A stretch of 64,000 nucleotides of DNA from Phycisphaerae bacterium (lineage in GTDB: Bacteria > Planctomycetota > Phycisphaerae > JAJVII01). Of this stretch, positions 26,614 through 35,152 are shown piece after piece. How positions within the stretch are numbered: position 1 is the stretch's first letter; each line of letters begins with the position of its first letter. The position numbers were made by a program, and so were the translations under genes. The DNA is taken from the NCBI GenBank assembly GCA_022072085.1, contig JAJVII010000042.1, positions 62,001 to 126,000 of the forward strand, given 5' to 3'. The notes beneath the pieces were generated by a model that was not told where the DNA came from, made no database searches, and saw only the letters and a program-made list of their open reading frames with translations.

Positions 26614-28014
26614 TCAGCGGTGATACGCCGGCTGCGTCGTGGGGGCGCCGGGGGGACAGGTGGCCTTGGGGAGATACACGTCCGGGTCGAAGTCGGGGCT
26701 GTTGGCGATCGTGTGGCAGCCCAGGCAGAGCGACGGATCGACGCGCGGGACGTTCTTGGGCGGCTTGGCGGCGACGTGCGTCGTCAGGTCGATCTGGTGG
26801 CAGTCCTGGCAGCCGACGTTCTGAAGCCCCGGCGTCCGTTCGATCGACACGAACCCCGTCTTGAAACCGAAGCCCGTCGTGTGACACCGCATGCAGTTCG
26901 GATCGCCCGTCCGCTGCTCGCGGACGATCGTCTGCCACGCGTGGCCGTGCGGATGTTTCAGCCACCAGTCGTATTGCGTGCGGTGGCAGGCGGCGCAGCG
27001 TTCGGACTCCACTAAGTCAATCTTGCCCACCTTGTCCACCAGCGTGAGCGTCCGCTGGCGTTCGTCGAACGTGTAGGCCTGGTAGAGTTCCCACAGCTTC
27101 CGCTCGCGCGGCAGCGTCTGTTCGACGGGGTGCAACTGGACGTCGACCACCTGCGGCCGACCGTCGCGGCGGCGCTTCAACGTGATCGCCGCGATCTGCC
27201 GCCCGGCGGGCGGGGCGTAGACGGTCGGCACGCCGCCGATCTGCTCGACCTGGCCGGGGCGGCTCATCTCGGTCGAGATCAGCGCGAGGTCCACGCCGTG
27301 GATCGTGCTCAGCACCGGCTCGCGTTCCTGCGGGTCCATGTGGGCCAGCAGGACGATCAGGTCCGGCGCCCGTCGGCCGGCGGCGCGGTCGGCCTGGGCG
27401 GCGTCGGCCAGCGCGGCGGCCACGGCTTTGGCCGGGTCGATCACTTCCAGTTGCGCCCGGATGTCCGGCTCCGAGAGCATCATGGTCTGCGGACCCAGCA
27501 GGCCGACGACCAGCACCGACCAGCCCTGCCGCTCGATCCGCCGCCACGGCGGGGCCACCGGCCGCCCGCCGGCAGTCACGTCGCACGCGACCAGCGGCAG
27601 GCCGCCCGGCTGCTGCATCGAGGCGAGGAAGCTCAGCCCGCGGTCGAACTCCTGATCGCCCGGGACGATCGCGTCGTAGCCGAGCAGGCCGTAGCTGCGG
27701 ACCATGTAGCTGTCGATGATCGGGTCCGAGACGATCGGCGTCACGTCGCCGGCGTCCAGCAGGACGCCCCGCCCGCTCGCCTGTCGCAGTGTGTTCAGCA
27801 GCGTGGATCGTCGGCTGAGTCCGCCGCGCGGCTGGCCCGGGCAGTTGCAGGGCTCCAGGTTGCCGTCCGTCGTGCCGGTCAGGTAGAGGGTCAGTTCGCC
27901 GGACCCCGACGCCGAGCCCGACCAGTCCGGGCCCATGCAACTGGTCAGCAGGATGCCCGACAGCAGCAGGCCGAACGCGGTCAGCAGTAGCAGGGCGCGT
28001 CGTCGCGGATTCAT
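26614..28014 (-). CDS. Lipoprotein: metallophosphoesterase-like domain fused to a tetraheme cytochrome c
   Basis: The 466-residue protein has a lipoprotein signal (LLTSC, Cys26). Residues 40-310 resemble the UshA/5'-nucleotidase metallophosphoesterase fold (LTGTTDGNLEPC, LLDAGDVTP, LGYDAIVPGDQEFD, LIVLLAHMD), though the usual metal motif is altered to TTDGNLEPCNC. The C-terminal third has four haem sites: CAACH (about 336), CMRCH (371), CQDCH (399) and CLGCH (427). The tail is APTTQP. It is exported and probably moves electrons at the outer face of a membrane. Similar proteins are annotated as cytochrome c554-like or multihaem proteins. It overlaps the upstream binding-protein gene by ATGA. 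Confidence 0.88.
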   Translation of the reverse strand: MNPRRRALLLLTAFGLLLSGILLTSCMGPDWSGSASGSGELTLYLTGTTDGNLEPCNCPGQPRGGLSRRSTLLNTLRQASGRGVLLDAGDVTPIVSDPIIDSYMVRSYGLLGYDAIVPGDQEFDRGLSFLASMQQPGGLPLVACDVTAGGRPVAPPWRRIERQGWSVLVVGLLGPQTMMLSEPDIRAQLEVIDPAKAVAAALADAAQADRAAGRRAPDLIVLLAHMDPQEREPVLSTIHGVDLALISTEMSRPGQVEQIGGVPTVYAPPAGRQIAAITLKRRRDGRPQVVDVQLHPVEQTLPRERKLWELYQAYTFDERQRTLTLVDKVGKIDLVESERCAACHRTQYDWWLKHPHGHAWQTIVREQRTGDPNCMRCHTTGFGFKTGFVSIERTPGLQNVGCQDCHQIDLTTHVAAKPPKNVPRVDPSLCLGCHTIANSPDFDPDVYLPKATCPPGAPTTQPAYHR

Positions 28015-29348
28015 TTCGTCGCGGTTCCCTTGTCGGGTTGAGTGGTCGGGCTCGCACCGCCGGGCCAGACCAGCCGGACCGGACGCAGACGAGCTCCGGC
28101 GTCGGCGGCCTGATCGACCCATTGGGCGATCGCCGCCGGGCGACGGGCGACGCCGTCGTCGTCGAAGCCGATCGGTCCCAGCAGTCCGGGCAGCGAGCGA
28201 ATCTCGAGCATCCGGTCCACGAGCTTGCCGCCGGCGGCGGCCCGTCGGCGGGCGCCCTCAGCCAGCAGCATCATGGCATCATAGGCCGTCGCGGCGACGG
28301 CGTCCGGCTCGCGTCCAGCGGCCTTGCCGAAATCCGCAGCCAGCGCGCGACAGGCCCGGCTGTCAGGCTGGGGCAGGAACTCGACAGCCAGGTAAAGCGG
28401 ACCGAGGCCCTCGGCCCGCGTCGCCATCAGCGCGGACAGATCCCAGAAGCGCACCGAGTCGAGCACCGGGGCAGTCAGCTTGGCCTGGCGGAGGGCGGCC
28501 GTGAGCGCAACCAGGCGGTCCTGGGCGACGTCGGCCATGATCACGTCGGGCTTGGCCTCGGCGACCTGCGCCGCCAGGTCAGCCGGGTCGGTCTTGGCCC
28601 CCAGGAACGCGACGCCGGCCAGGGCGCTGCCGGCATCCTTCATCCGGGCGTTGAACTCCTCGCCGACCGTCCCGGGCCGATCCGCGCCGGAGGCCATCAC
28701 CAGAAAATGCCGGCGGGCCTTGAGGTCCGCCCAGGCGAAGTCGGCCAGGGCGTCGGCCAACTGCGCGTCGGACAGGCCGACCCGCAATACCGTGCGGGCG
28801 TTCTCGGCGACACTGTCGTAGCCGCCCGACAGCACGACCAGCGGCACGCGGCGGCGCTCGGCGATCGAGCGGAGGGCCACCCCCTCCGGGCCGGTCAGCC
28901 CGCCCAGCAGCGCGTCCACACCGTCGACCAGGATGGCGCGGATCGCCGACTCGCGGGCGTCGCGGTCGGAGCCGTGAGTGTCGTAGACGACCAGTTCGAT
29001 GCGCGGACCGGACAGGCCGTGGCGGCGGTTGGCCGCGTCGGCCGACAGTTCCAGCGCCAGCCGGGCCGAGCGGGCGTAGGGGGCCAGGTCGCCGGTGAGC
29101 GGAAGCAGCACGCCGACGCGCACGACGGGCCCGGACACCAGAGGCGGCGAGTCGTCGTCAGCCGCCCGGGTGGTCGGCGCGTCCGGCTGAGTGGCCGGCG
29201 GCAGCCGCAACAGGTCCATCGGCGAGGCGTCATCGGCCCGGGCGGCCCGCCAGACCGGCGCAAGCAGCGCCGCCGCCAGGCACAGGCACGCCATGCGGAC
29301 CTGACCTGTCAGCACACGGGGGGGATGGGCGGGATCGCGGTCGGCCAT
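28011..29348 (-). CDS. LivJ-type periplasmic ligand-binding protein
   Basis: The 445-residue exported protein has a hydrophobic signal segment (about 19-39), a Pro/Thr linker with ATQPDAPTT, then a type I periplasmic-binding fold: VRVGVLLPLTGDLAPYARS, IELVVYDTHGSDRDA, DALLGGLTGPEGVA, VPLVVLSGGYDSVAENA and AATAYDAMMLLAEGARR. The tail is SPTTQPD. It should bind an amino acid or similar small ligand, but no ABC permease genes adjoin. Translational coupling (ATGA) to the tetraheme lipoprotein suggests a sensing or redox partnership instead of transport. Confidence 0.85.
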   Translation of the reverse strand: MADRDPAHPPRVLTGQVRMACLCLAAALLAPVWRAARADDASPMDLLRLPPATQPDAPTTRAADDDSPPLVSGPVVRVGVLLPLTGDLAPYARSARLALELSADAANRRHGLSGPRIELVVYDTHGSDRDARESAIRAILVDGVDALLGGLTGPEGVALRSIAERRRVPLVVLSGGYDSVAENARTVLRVGLSDAQLADALADFAWADLKARRHFLVMASGADRPGTVGEEFNARMKDAGSALAGVAFLGAKTDPADLAAQVAEAKPDVIMADVAQDRLVALTAALRQAKLTAPVLDSVRFWDLSALMATRAEGLGPLYLAVEFLPQPDSRACRALAADFGKAAGREPDAVAATAYDAMMLLAEGARRRAAAGGKLVDRMLEIRSLPGLLGPIGFDDDGVARRPAAIAQWVDQAADAGARLRPVRLVWPGGASPTTQPDKGTATK

Positions 29349-29486
29349 CAGCGCAGTCCTCGGCCGGTTGGTTTCAGTCGCCCGGCGGGAACGCTCGCGC
29401 GGACAGGCCGCCGGCAGACAATGCGCCAGCGTAGCCGCGGACCGGCTGAATCACAAGCCTCGTGGGCAGGCAGGCCGATCGCTTGC

Positions 29487-31631
29487 TTAGAGCTTCCGCT
29501 TGAGCAACTCGGCGCGGAGGACCAGCAGGGCAGCGTCCATCTGGGCGTCAATCGCGACGTGGTCGGGCTGCGTCGTCGGCGCGCCTGACCGGTCGTCCGG
29601 TTGCGTGGTCGGCACGCGGACCTCGCCGGGCCGGTGCAGGATGTCGCTGTCCCGCCGCAGGTCCAGGATGTCCTGCACCTCGTCGCGCGTCACGTCGACT
29701 TCGACGGTCGGGTTGACGCCCCAGGTCTTGCTGTCCTCGTGGCGATGGATGGACTCGCCACCGGGCAGGTAGTAGTAGGCGGTCGTCAGCTTCATGTAGG
29801 CCGGGGGGTCCTTGGCCGCACCGAGCTGCGGGTCGAACCCGCCGACGGGAATCACGTTCTGCACGCTGCCCTTGCCGTAGGTGCGCTGGCCGACGATGAT
29901 CGCCCGGTTGGTGTCGCGCAGGGCGCCGGAGACGATCTCGGCCGCCGACGCGGAGTAGTCGTTGACCAGCACGATGATCGGGAGGGTCGTGTTGGTGCCG
30001 CCCTCGTGGGCGAACTCCTCGCTGCCCTGGATGGTGCGGCCGCGCGTCGAGACGATCAGGCCCTTGTCGATGAACAGGTCGCCCATCTCGACGGCCTGGG
30101 TGAGCAGTCCGCCGGGGTTGAACCGCAGGTCGATGATGAGCCCGCGGACGTTCTGGCGGGCCATGGCGTCGATGGCCTTCTCAAGGTCCGCGACAGTCCG
30201 CCGCATGAAGTTGGTCACGCGGACGTAGCCGATGTGGTAGTCGTTGTCGACCATGTATTCCCACTGGCCCTTCTCGTCGCGGACCCAGCCCTTGACGGTC
30301 TGGATCTGGATGCGGGCGCGGACCAGCGTGAAGTCGATGGGATCCCTGCGACCCGGGCGGCGGATGGTGAGCACGACCTGGGTGTTGGCCGGCCCGGTGA
30401 TCTTCTGCACCGCCTGGTTGAGCGTGATGTCCTTGGTCGATTCGTCGTTGATGGCGATGATGACGTCGTCGGCCTGGATGCCCGCCCGGTAGGCCGGTGT
30501 GTCCTCCAGCGGACTGACGACGGTGAGTTGCCCGTCCTTGAGCGAAATCTGGATGCCCACGCCGGTGAACTCGCCGTTCATCTGCTTGTCGAACTCGCTC
30601 TTCTCGGTCGGCCAGATCATCGAGCTGAACGGGTCCAGTTCGTCCAGGGCGCCGTCGAAGAACTCGCGGACCATCAGGGCCTTGGGCAGCTTGACGGTGT
30701 CCTCGTTGACCACGCCGGCCCGCACGAAATACTGGTGAATGTCGGCGAAGTGGATCGCCTGCTGGTCCTGGGCCTTCTTGCGCAGATTGTCGACGCCGTC
30801 GGCGAACTTCTTGCGGGTGGCTTCGTCGGCCAGCACCGGGAACGCCTTGGTCAGCGACGGCACCTCGGTCAGGGCGTGCAGGCACTCCAGCGCCGTCACG
30901 GTCATCTTCTTATAGTCCGGGTCGGTGACGTAGAAGCGGTGCACCTGATTGAGGGCCTCGCGGAACATGCCCTCGTCGATGCCGTTGATCTGCTTGGCCG
31001 AGTCCTCCGGCGTGTGATAGAGGGCCTCCAGCCGCGCGAACCGCGCGGTCTTCTTGGCCATCCGCCGATACTCGTTGTCGCTGTCGGTCTGGAGGCTGGA
31101 CAGTTCGGAATAGACCGCCGTCGCCTTCAGCCACTCGCCCTTGTCCTTGTGCTCCTGGGCCAGTTGCAGGCACTTCTGCACCAGCGTCGGATACCAGGTT
31201 TTCTTCTGGAGGTCCGCCTTCTCCGGCGCCAGGTCGGCGGTCCGGGTCGACTCAGCCAGCGCCTCTTCCCACTCCTGCTTGGCAATGTATCCGGCCACCT
31301 GGGTGGCCGATTCGTCGTAGGCCTCCTGCCGCTGGAGGCGGCGGGTCTTCTCGACCCTGTCGTGGGCGTCCAGCAGGCGGCGCAGCTCCAGGCCGACCGG
31401 ATCCTCGGCGTTGCCGGCCAGCAACTGCTCGGTGCCCGCCTTGGCCGACGCCCACTGGCCCTGTTCCACGAAGCCCAGCGTCGCCAGGCGAAGCTGGCGC
31501 ACCGCCTGTTCGCCGTCGATCCGGTGGGTCACCGGCTGGGCCGACAGCGTCGCGGGACCGACCATGAGCATGACGGCCGCCGCCGCGGCCAGCACTCCGC
31601 CCGCCACAACATTCCTATTCCGGCGATGCAT
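29487..31631 (-). CDS. S41-family C-terminal processing protease (Ctp/Prc-like)
   Basis: The 714-residue exported protease has a signal peptide (AGGVLAAAAAVMLMVGPATLSA), an N-terminal helical repeat region (about 40-320), a PDZ domain (GVGIQISLKDGQLTVVSPL...AGIQADDVIIAIND) and the S41 catalytic domain. The nucleophile serine is in NDYSASAAEI and the lysine in TYGKGSVQ. It cleaves substrate C-termini in the periplasm. The linker near the end reads VPTTQPDDRSGAPTTQPD. The chosen start, ATG 31631, has AGG upstream. The ORF open to 31961 runs across the promoter. Confidence 0.93.
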   Translation of the reverse strand: MHRRNRNVVAGGVLAAAAAVMLMVGPATLSAQPVTHRIDGEQAVRQLRLATLGFVEQGQWASAKAGTEQLLAGNAEDPVGLELRRLLDAHDRVEKTRRLQRQEAYDESATQVAGYIAKQEWEEALAESTRTADLAPEKADLQKKTWYPTLVQKCLQLAQEHKDKGEWLKATAVYSELSSLQTDSDNEYRRMAKKTARFARLEALYHTPEDSAKQINGIDEGMFREALNQVHRFYVTDPDYKKMTVTALECLHALTEVPSLTKAFPVLADEATRKKFADGVDNLRKKAQDQQAIHFADIHQYFVRAGVVNEDTVKLPKALMVREFFDGALDELDPFSSMIWPTEKSEFDKQMNGEFTGVGIQISLKDGQLTVVSPLEDTPAYRAGIQADDVIIAINDESTKDITLNQAVQKITGPANTQVVLTIRRPGRRDPIDFTLVRARIQIQTVKGWVRDEKGQWEYMVDNDYHIGYVRVTNFMRRTVADLEKAIDAMARQNVRGLIIDLRFNPGGLLTQAVEMGDLFIDKGLIVSTRGRTIQGSEEFAHEGGTNTTLPIIVLVNDYSASAAEIVSGALRDTNRAIIVGQRTYGKGSVQNVIPVGGFDPQLGAAKDPPAYMKLTTAYYYLPGGESIHRHEDSKTWGVNPTVEVDVTRDEVQDILDLRRDSDILHRPGEVRVPTTQPDDRSGAPTTQPDHVAIDAQMDAALLVLRAELLKRKL

Positions 31632-31781
31632 TGCACACCTTTCCCTGCCGGGGGCAGGATGTTCCCCTGGGTCACCGGGGGCTGCGACCGTCCGCTCGGG
31701 CCGCTGCCTGCCGTCCGCTGCGACGGGCCGAAGTGCCTTCGCCTGGGTCGTTGTCGGGTTCCATGTCGGACGGGCCATACC

Positions 31782-31811
31782 AGTATACGGCCTGCGGCGC
31801 GCCGGTATCAA
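31782..31811 (-). promoter_or_regulatory. Sigma-70 promoter of the S41 protease gene
   Basis: On the minus strand TTGATA and TATACT are separated by 18 bases. Both hexamers are close to consensus, and nothing comparable lies nearer to the gene. Confidence 0.6.
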
Positions 31812-32074
31812 GCGACGGTCCGACCCTAGTTGAACGCCTGCGCCGGCGGGATGTTCCCGCCAAATCAGCAGTCCGCCCGCCGCGCTGCACGCACGTATCT
31901 GCCTTTGTCTATCGGCAGATCGGCGCGTTTCGGCCAACTTCATCCGCTCCCTGCCAGACACGCCCGGCGGGCCTGACGTTGGGGGCGCCTCGGCCGATCC
32001 CAGGCCGGGCTCGCCGGGGCGAAAAAGGGGTGAAGATTCGGACGGGACCTGTCCGATAAGCAGGGTACCCCTCC

Positions 32075-32124
32075 AAACGTCACGGCCCTGCGGGCGATAC
32101 GTTCGCTCGCGGGACGTGGCGTTT
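32075..32124. terminator. 50-bp imperfect palindrome, possible terminator of the URO-D-like gene
   Basis: The left arm (AACGTCACGGCCCTGCGGGCG) and right arm (CGCTCGCGGGACGTGGCGTT) pair over about 20 positions with few mismatches around a short loop. It lies 19 bases past the minus-strand stop at 32143. No T-run follows on that strand, so factor-independent termination is uncertain. Confidence 0.45.
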
Positions 32125-32142
32125 CTCTTTTGCGCCCCGCGG

Positions 32143-33201
32143 TCAGCCGGACTTGGCCAACTGGCGGTCCATGACGCACAGGCCCGTCGTCGTGCCCGGC
32201 GGCACGGCGTCGCTCGGCCAGGCCAGCAGGGCGATCTTCCGCTCCTGGGCCAGCCGAATCAGCCGGGCGTGGTCATTCAGGGCCGGCTGGCTGCTATGGA
32301 CCGCCGACAGGTTCTCGGTCGCAAGCATCTCCTCGAACAGGTGATCGGCCCGGCCGCAGAAGTGGATCGCCCCGCCGAACTCGGCCAGCAGCCGGCTATC
32401 GTAAGGCAGCACGAAACGGCGGTACTGCTCGGGCCTGAGCAGGATGGCCGTGTCGTCGCGGATCATCAGCCAGCCCTTCACGTAGAAGGTCCAGTGCGTC
32501 GTCAGGCCGTCGCCGTCGTTGAAGCCCACGCGGTCGGCCCACATCAGGATGAACCGGCGGTAAGTCTCGGTGACCAGTTCCAGCAGTTCGTCCACCAGTT
32601 CCGGCTGATCGTAGCCGGCCATGAAGATGTCCGGGCCCATCAACAGGTGGGCGACGTCGTACGGGCCCTGGAGGTCGGGGTGATAGATGTCGATCGCCCC
32701 TGCCAGCGGCGGATAGTCGGCCAGCACCTGCCGGTAGAAGTCGGCCGTCTCCACGCACCGGGCCCCCAGGCCGTCGGCCGGGTCCGGCGGGCCGGCATCG
32801 ATCAGGCGGCGGATCGCGTCCGCGCCGCCCTCGAAGTGATGCGCCCAGGGCATCGAGTTGTCCGTGAGTTGCCACGGCGCGCCGAACACCGATGGCAGGA
32901 TGACCGTGCCGTAGTTGGCGCGGATGTTCAACGGCCGATCGTCGCCGAGCCGGACGGCCGCGTAGACCCCGGCCAGCTCGTTCATCAGCATCTTTTCGGG
33001 GTCGTTGAACGCGTCGTTGTAGAGGTAGGTCGGCCAGTCGGAGGGCCCCAGCTTGTCCTGGCCCGCCCGGTCGAACCGCGGCAGCGCGTCTTCGGGCTTG
33101 AAGTCGTACATCCGCCGCCAGCGCTCGCGGCTGGTGAACAGGCGATCCATATCGACCATCGAGGCCAGCTTCTCGATCCAGCGCGTGTGGAGGTCCTGCA
33201 T
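32143..33201 (-). CDS. Uroporphyrinogen decarboxylase-like (URO-D superfamily) protein
   Basis: The 352-residue protein has the barrel pattern of URO-D family members: a long N-terminal region, ETYRRFILMWADRVG, the strand LRPEQYRRFVLPYDSRLLAEFG and AIHFCGRADHLFEEMLATEN. The IHFCGRADHL histidine/cysteine segment is more like corrinoid methyltransferase relatives than HemE. No tetrapyrrole genes are near. It lies 40 bases downstream of dgt on the same strand. Function may be methyl transfer or another small-molecule reaction; the substrate is unknown. Confidence 0.75.
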   Translation of the reverse strand: MQDLHTRWIEKLASMVDMDRLFTSRERWRRMYDFKPEDALPRFDRAGQDKLGPSDWPTYLYNDAFNDPEKMLMNELAGVYAAVRLGDDRPLNIRANYGTVILPSVFGAPWQLTDNSMPWAHHFEGGADAIRRLIDAGPPDPADGLGARCVETADFYRQVLADYPPLAGAIDIYHPDLQGPYDVAHLLMGPDIFMAGYDQPELVDELLELVTETYRRFILMWADRVGFNDGDGLTTHWTFYVKGWLMIRDDTAILLRPEQYRRFVLPYDSRLLAEFGGAIHFCGRADHLFEEMLATENLSAVHSSQPALNDHARLIRLAQERKIALLAWPSDAVPPGTTTGLCVMDRQLAKSG

Positions 33202-33241
33202 GGTGCAATTCTTCCTGTTGTTGTCCTTGCCCGCCCCTGCC

Positions 33242-34447
33242 CTACGTCCGCTCGAACGGCTCGAACAGTCGCTTGTATTCGTCCTGGCAGAAACGGTCGG
33301 TCATGCCGGCCAGGTAGTCGCAGACCACCTGGTAAGGCCCGTCGGCCGACAGGCGGGCCTGGAAGGAGGGCGGCAACTGCCGCGGCTCCCGCACGAACTC
33401 CCCGAACAGCCGCTCCATGAATCGCCTGGCCCGCTTGGCCATCCGGATCACCCGGTAGTGCCCGTAGACGTTGGCCCAGAGGAATTCCTCGACCGCCCGG
33501 ACCTGCCGGGCCATCGCCGGACTGAAAGCCACGATCGCCGGCGCCCGGCGGATATCGTCCAGCGTCGCCGCCTTGAACTTCGCCGCGCTGGCGACCGCGG
33601 TGGCCAGCGCGTCGCTCACCATCGCGTTGATCAGCGCCTTGCCTACGCGGTTCTGACGCTCGCGCTCGTACGCCCGGCCGGAGGCAACCTTCAGCTTCGG
33701 ATGGTCGGCGGCGATCTTCGACCGCAGTTCCCGCCAGATGTCCAGCCCGGCGCACTGCTCCTCTTCGATCAGTCCGGCTGACAGGGCGTCCTCCAGGTCG
33801 TGGCTGTTGTAGGCGATCGAGTCGGCCAGGTCGACGATCTGGCCCTCCAGCGGCGGGCGCTCATTCATCGGGAAGTCGCGGCTGATCGGCTTGTCGTAGC
33901 GCGTCGTGTGCTTGGCCAGGCATTCCCGCGTCTCGCGGCTGAGGTTCAGCCCGGGCACGTCGGGGTAGCGCTCCTCCAGGAAGTCCACGATCCGCATCGT
34001 GTGCCGGTTGTGCTCGAAGCCGCCGTGGCCGGCCATCAGTTCCGACAGCGCGTCCTCGCCGCTGTGCCCGAACGGGGTGTGGCCCAGGTCGTGGGCCAGT
34101 GCGACCGCCTCGGCCAGGTCCTCGTTCAGCCGCAGCGCCCGGGCCATCGTCCGCGAAATCTGCGCCACCTCCAGCGTATGCGTCAGCCGCGTGCGGAAGT
34201 GGTCGCCCTCGTGGTTGACGAAGACCTGCGTCTTGTACTGAAGCCGGCGGAACGACGCCGAGTGGATCACCCGGTCGCGGTCGCGCTGGTAGGCGGTCCG
34301 GTAGGGATGGTCGGGCTCGGGGACCTTGCGGCCGGCGCTGTCCGCCGACCGGCACGACAGCGGGCTGAGCGTCTCGCGCTCGCGCTGCTCGATCTGCTGG
34401 CGCGTGGCCAGCGCAAGCAGGCCGGCTTCGGGGTGGGATTCAGTCAT
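33242..34447 (-). CDS. dgt: dGTPase (HD-domain deoxyguanosine triphosphate triphosphohydrolase-like)
   Basis: The 401-residue HD-domain enzyme removes triphosphate from dNTPs. Metal-binding residues are in THTLEVAQISRT and ALAHDLGHTPFGHSGE, with the downstream Asp in VDLADSIAYNSHDLEDAL. It also has RTAYQRDRDRVIHSASFRRLQYKTQVF, typical of the Dgt family. The size fits the short (type 2) bacterial form. The ATG at 34447 has AGG upstream; the ORF open to 34462 adds only a few unsupported residues. Confidence 0.92.
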   Translation of the reverse strand: MTESHPEAGLLALATRQQIEQRERETLSPLSCRSADSAGRKVPEPDHPYRTAYQRDRDRVIHSASFRRLQYKTQVFVNHEGDHFRTRLTHTLEVAQISRTMARALRLNEDLAEAVALAHDLGHTPFGHSGEDALSELMAGHGGFEHNRHTMRIVDFLEERYPDVPGLNLSRETRECLAKHTTRYDKPISRDFPMNERPPLEGQIVDLADSIAYNSHDLEDALSAGLIEEEQCAGLDIWRELRSKIAADHPKLKVASGRAYERERQNRVGKALINAMVSDALATAVASAAKFKAATLDDIRRAPAIVAFSPAMARQVRAVEEFLWANVYGHYRVIRMAKRARRFMERLFGEFVREPRQLPPSFQARLSADGPYQVVCDYLAGMTDRFCQDEYKRLFEPFERT

Positions 34448-34473
34448 CCGTTTACCTCGCAAGTCGCGCGGAC

Positions 34474-34501
34474 ACTATACGGCAGAAGCCTCCAGGTTGA
34501 A
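34474..34501 (-). promoter_or_regulatory. Promoter of dgt
   Basis: TATAGT on the minus strand with TTCAAC 16 bases upstream. Predicted start near 34467 gives a short leader. Confidence 0.4.
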
Positions 34502-34580
34502 AGACGGAAAGCCATATAGAGGCTGCCCAGTTGCAAAAGCGCGGGAGCGTAGCCATACTAAGCGAGAGGCGTAAACACTC

Positions 34581-34928
34581 ATGAACTTGCCCGGACTTGT
34601 CAAGGCGGTCGTCACGCGGGACAAGATTGCGGATTATCTGCTTTCAGACACACACCCGGTTGGACGGCACAAAGCCCGCTGGTTCTTGGGGTTCGGCTTC
34701 TCGCCTTCGAGATGGGAAAGACTTGCGGAGGCGATGAAACGACATGCGGCGGCCAACGCGGTGACCAAGGTTGAGGATTCCCGCTTCGGAACGCGCTATA
34801 TAATTGAGGGAGAGTTGGAAACCCCGGACGGCCGCAACCCGGCGATTAGGGCAGTCTGGTTCGTCGACACGGGACAGGATGTGCCCAGATTGGTGACCGC
34901 GCACCCCTTGCCGAGGAAACGAGCATGA
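34581..34928 (+). CDS. DUF6883-like protein
   Basis: The 115-residue protein reads KAVVTRDKIADYLLSDTHPVGRHKARWFLGFGF then a short helix-rich centre and RAVWFVDTGQDVPRLVTAHPL. The pattern K(I)..YLL...HP.G..KA.FF..GF matches the DUF6883 family, whose members are often paired with DUF4926 proteins. No function is established. It overlaps the next gene by ATGA, so the two are translationally coupled. The two-gene, small, overlapping layout resembles toxin-antitoxin modules. Confidence 0.7.
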   Translation: MNLPGLVKAVVTRDKIADYLLSDTHPVGRHKARWFLGFGFSPSRWERLAEAMKRHAAANAVTKVEDSRFGTRYIIEGELETPDGRNPAIRAVWFVDTGQDVPRLVTAHPLPRKRA

Positions 34929-35152
34929 TCGAGGAATTGCAGAGCGTGGTCCTGACGGTTGACTTGCCGAAACACAACCTCAAGCGAGGCGACCTTGGCA
35001 CGGTTGTTCTGCTGCATGGCAAGCGCGGTTACGAAGTCGAGTTCGTCACCCTCTCCGGCGAGACGATCGCCATTGTTTCGCTCGACGCCAATCAGGTTCG
35101 CCCCGTCGCCACCGGCGAGATTGCCAATGCTCGGCAGGTTGCAGTCGCCTGA
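34925..35152 (+). CDS. DUF4926-like protein
   Basis: The 75-residue beta-rich protein has LTVDLPKHNLKRGDLGTVV, then GYEVEFVTLSGETIAIVSL and DANQVRPV, the typical DUF4926 core (an SH3-like barrel is expected). It starts inside the stop of the DUF6883-like gene (ATGA at 34925-34928). The partner function is unknown. In a toxin-antitoxin reading, one of the pair would neutralise the other. Confidence 0.75.
   Translation: MIEELQSVVLTVDLPKHNLKRGDLGTVVLLHGKRGYEVEFVTLSGETIAIVSLDANQVRPVATGEIANARQVAVA

Larger units (their letters stand above)
31632..32142. other. Intergenic region between the S41 protease and the URO-D-like gene
   Basis: No gene is supported. It contains the promoter of the protease (31782-31811), giving it a leader of about 145 bases, and a large palindrome at 32075-32124 next to the stop of the URO-D-like gene. 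Confidence 0.5.
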
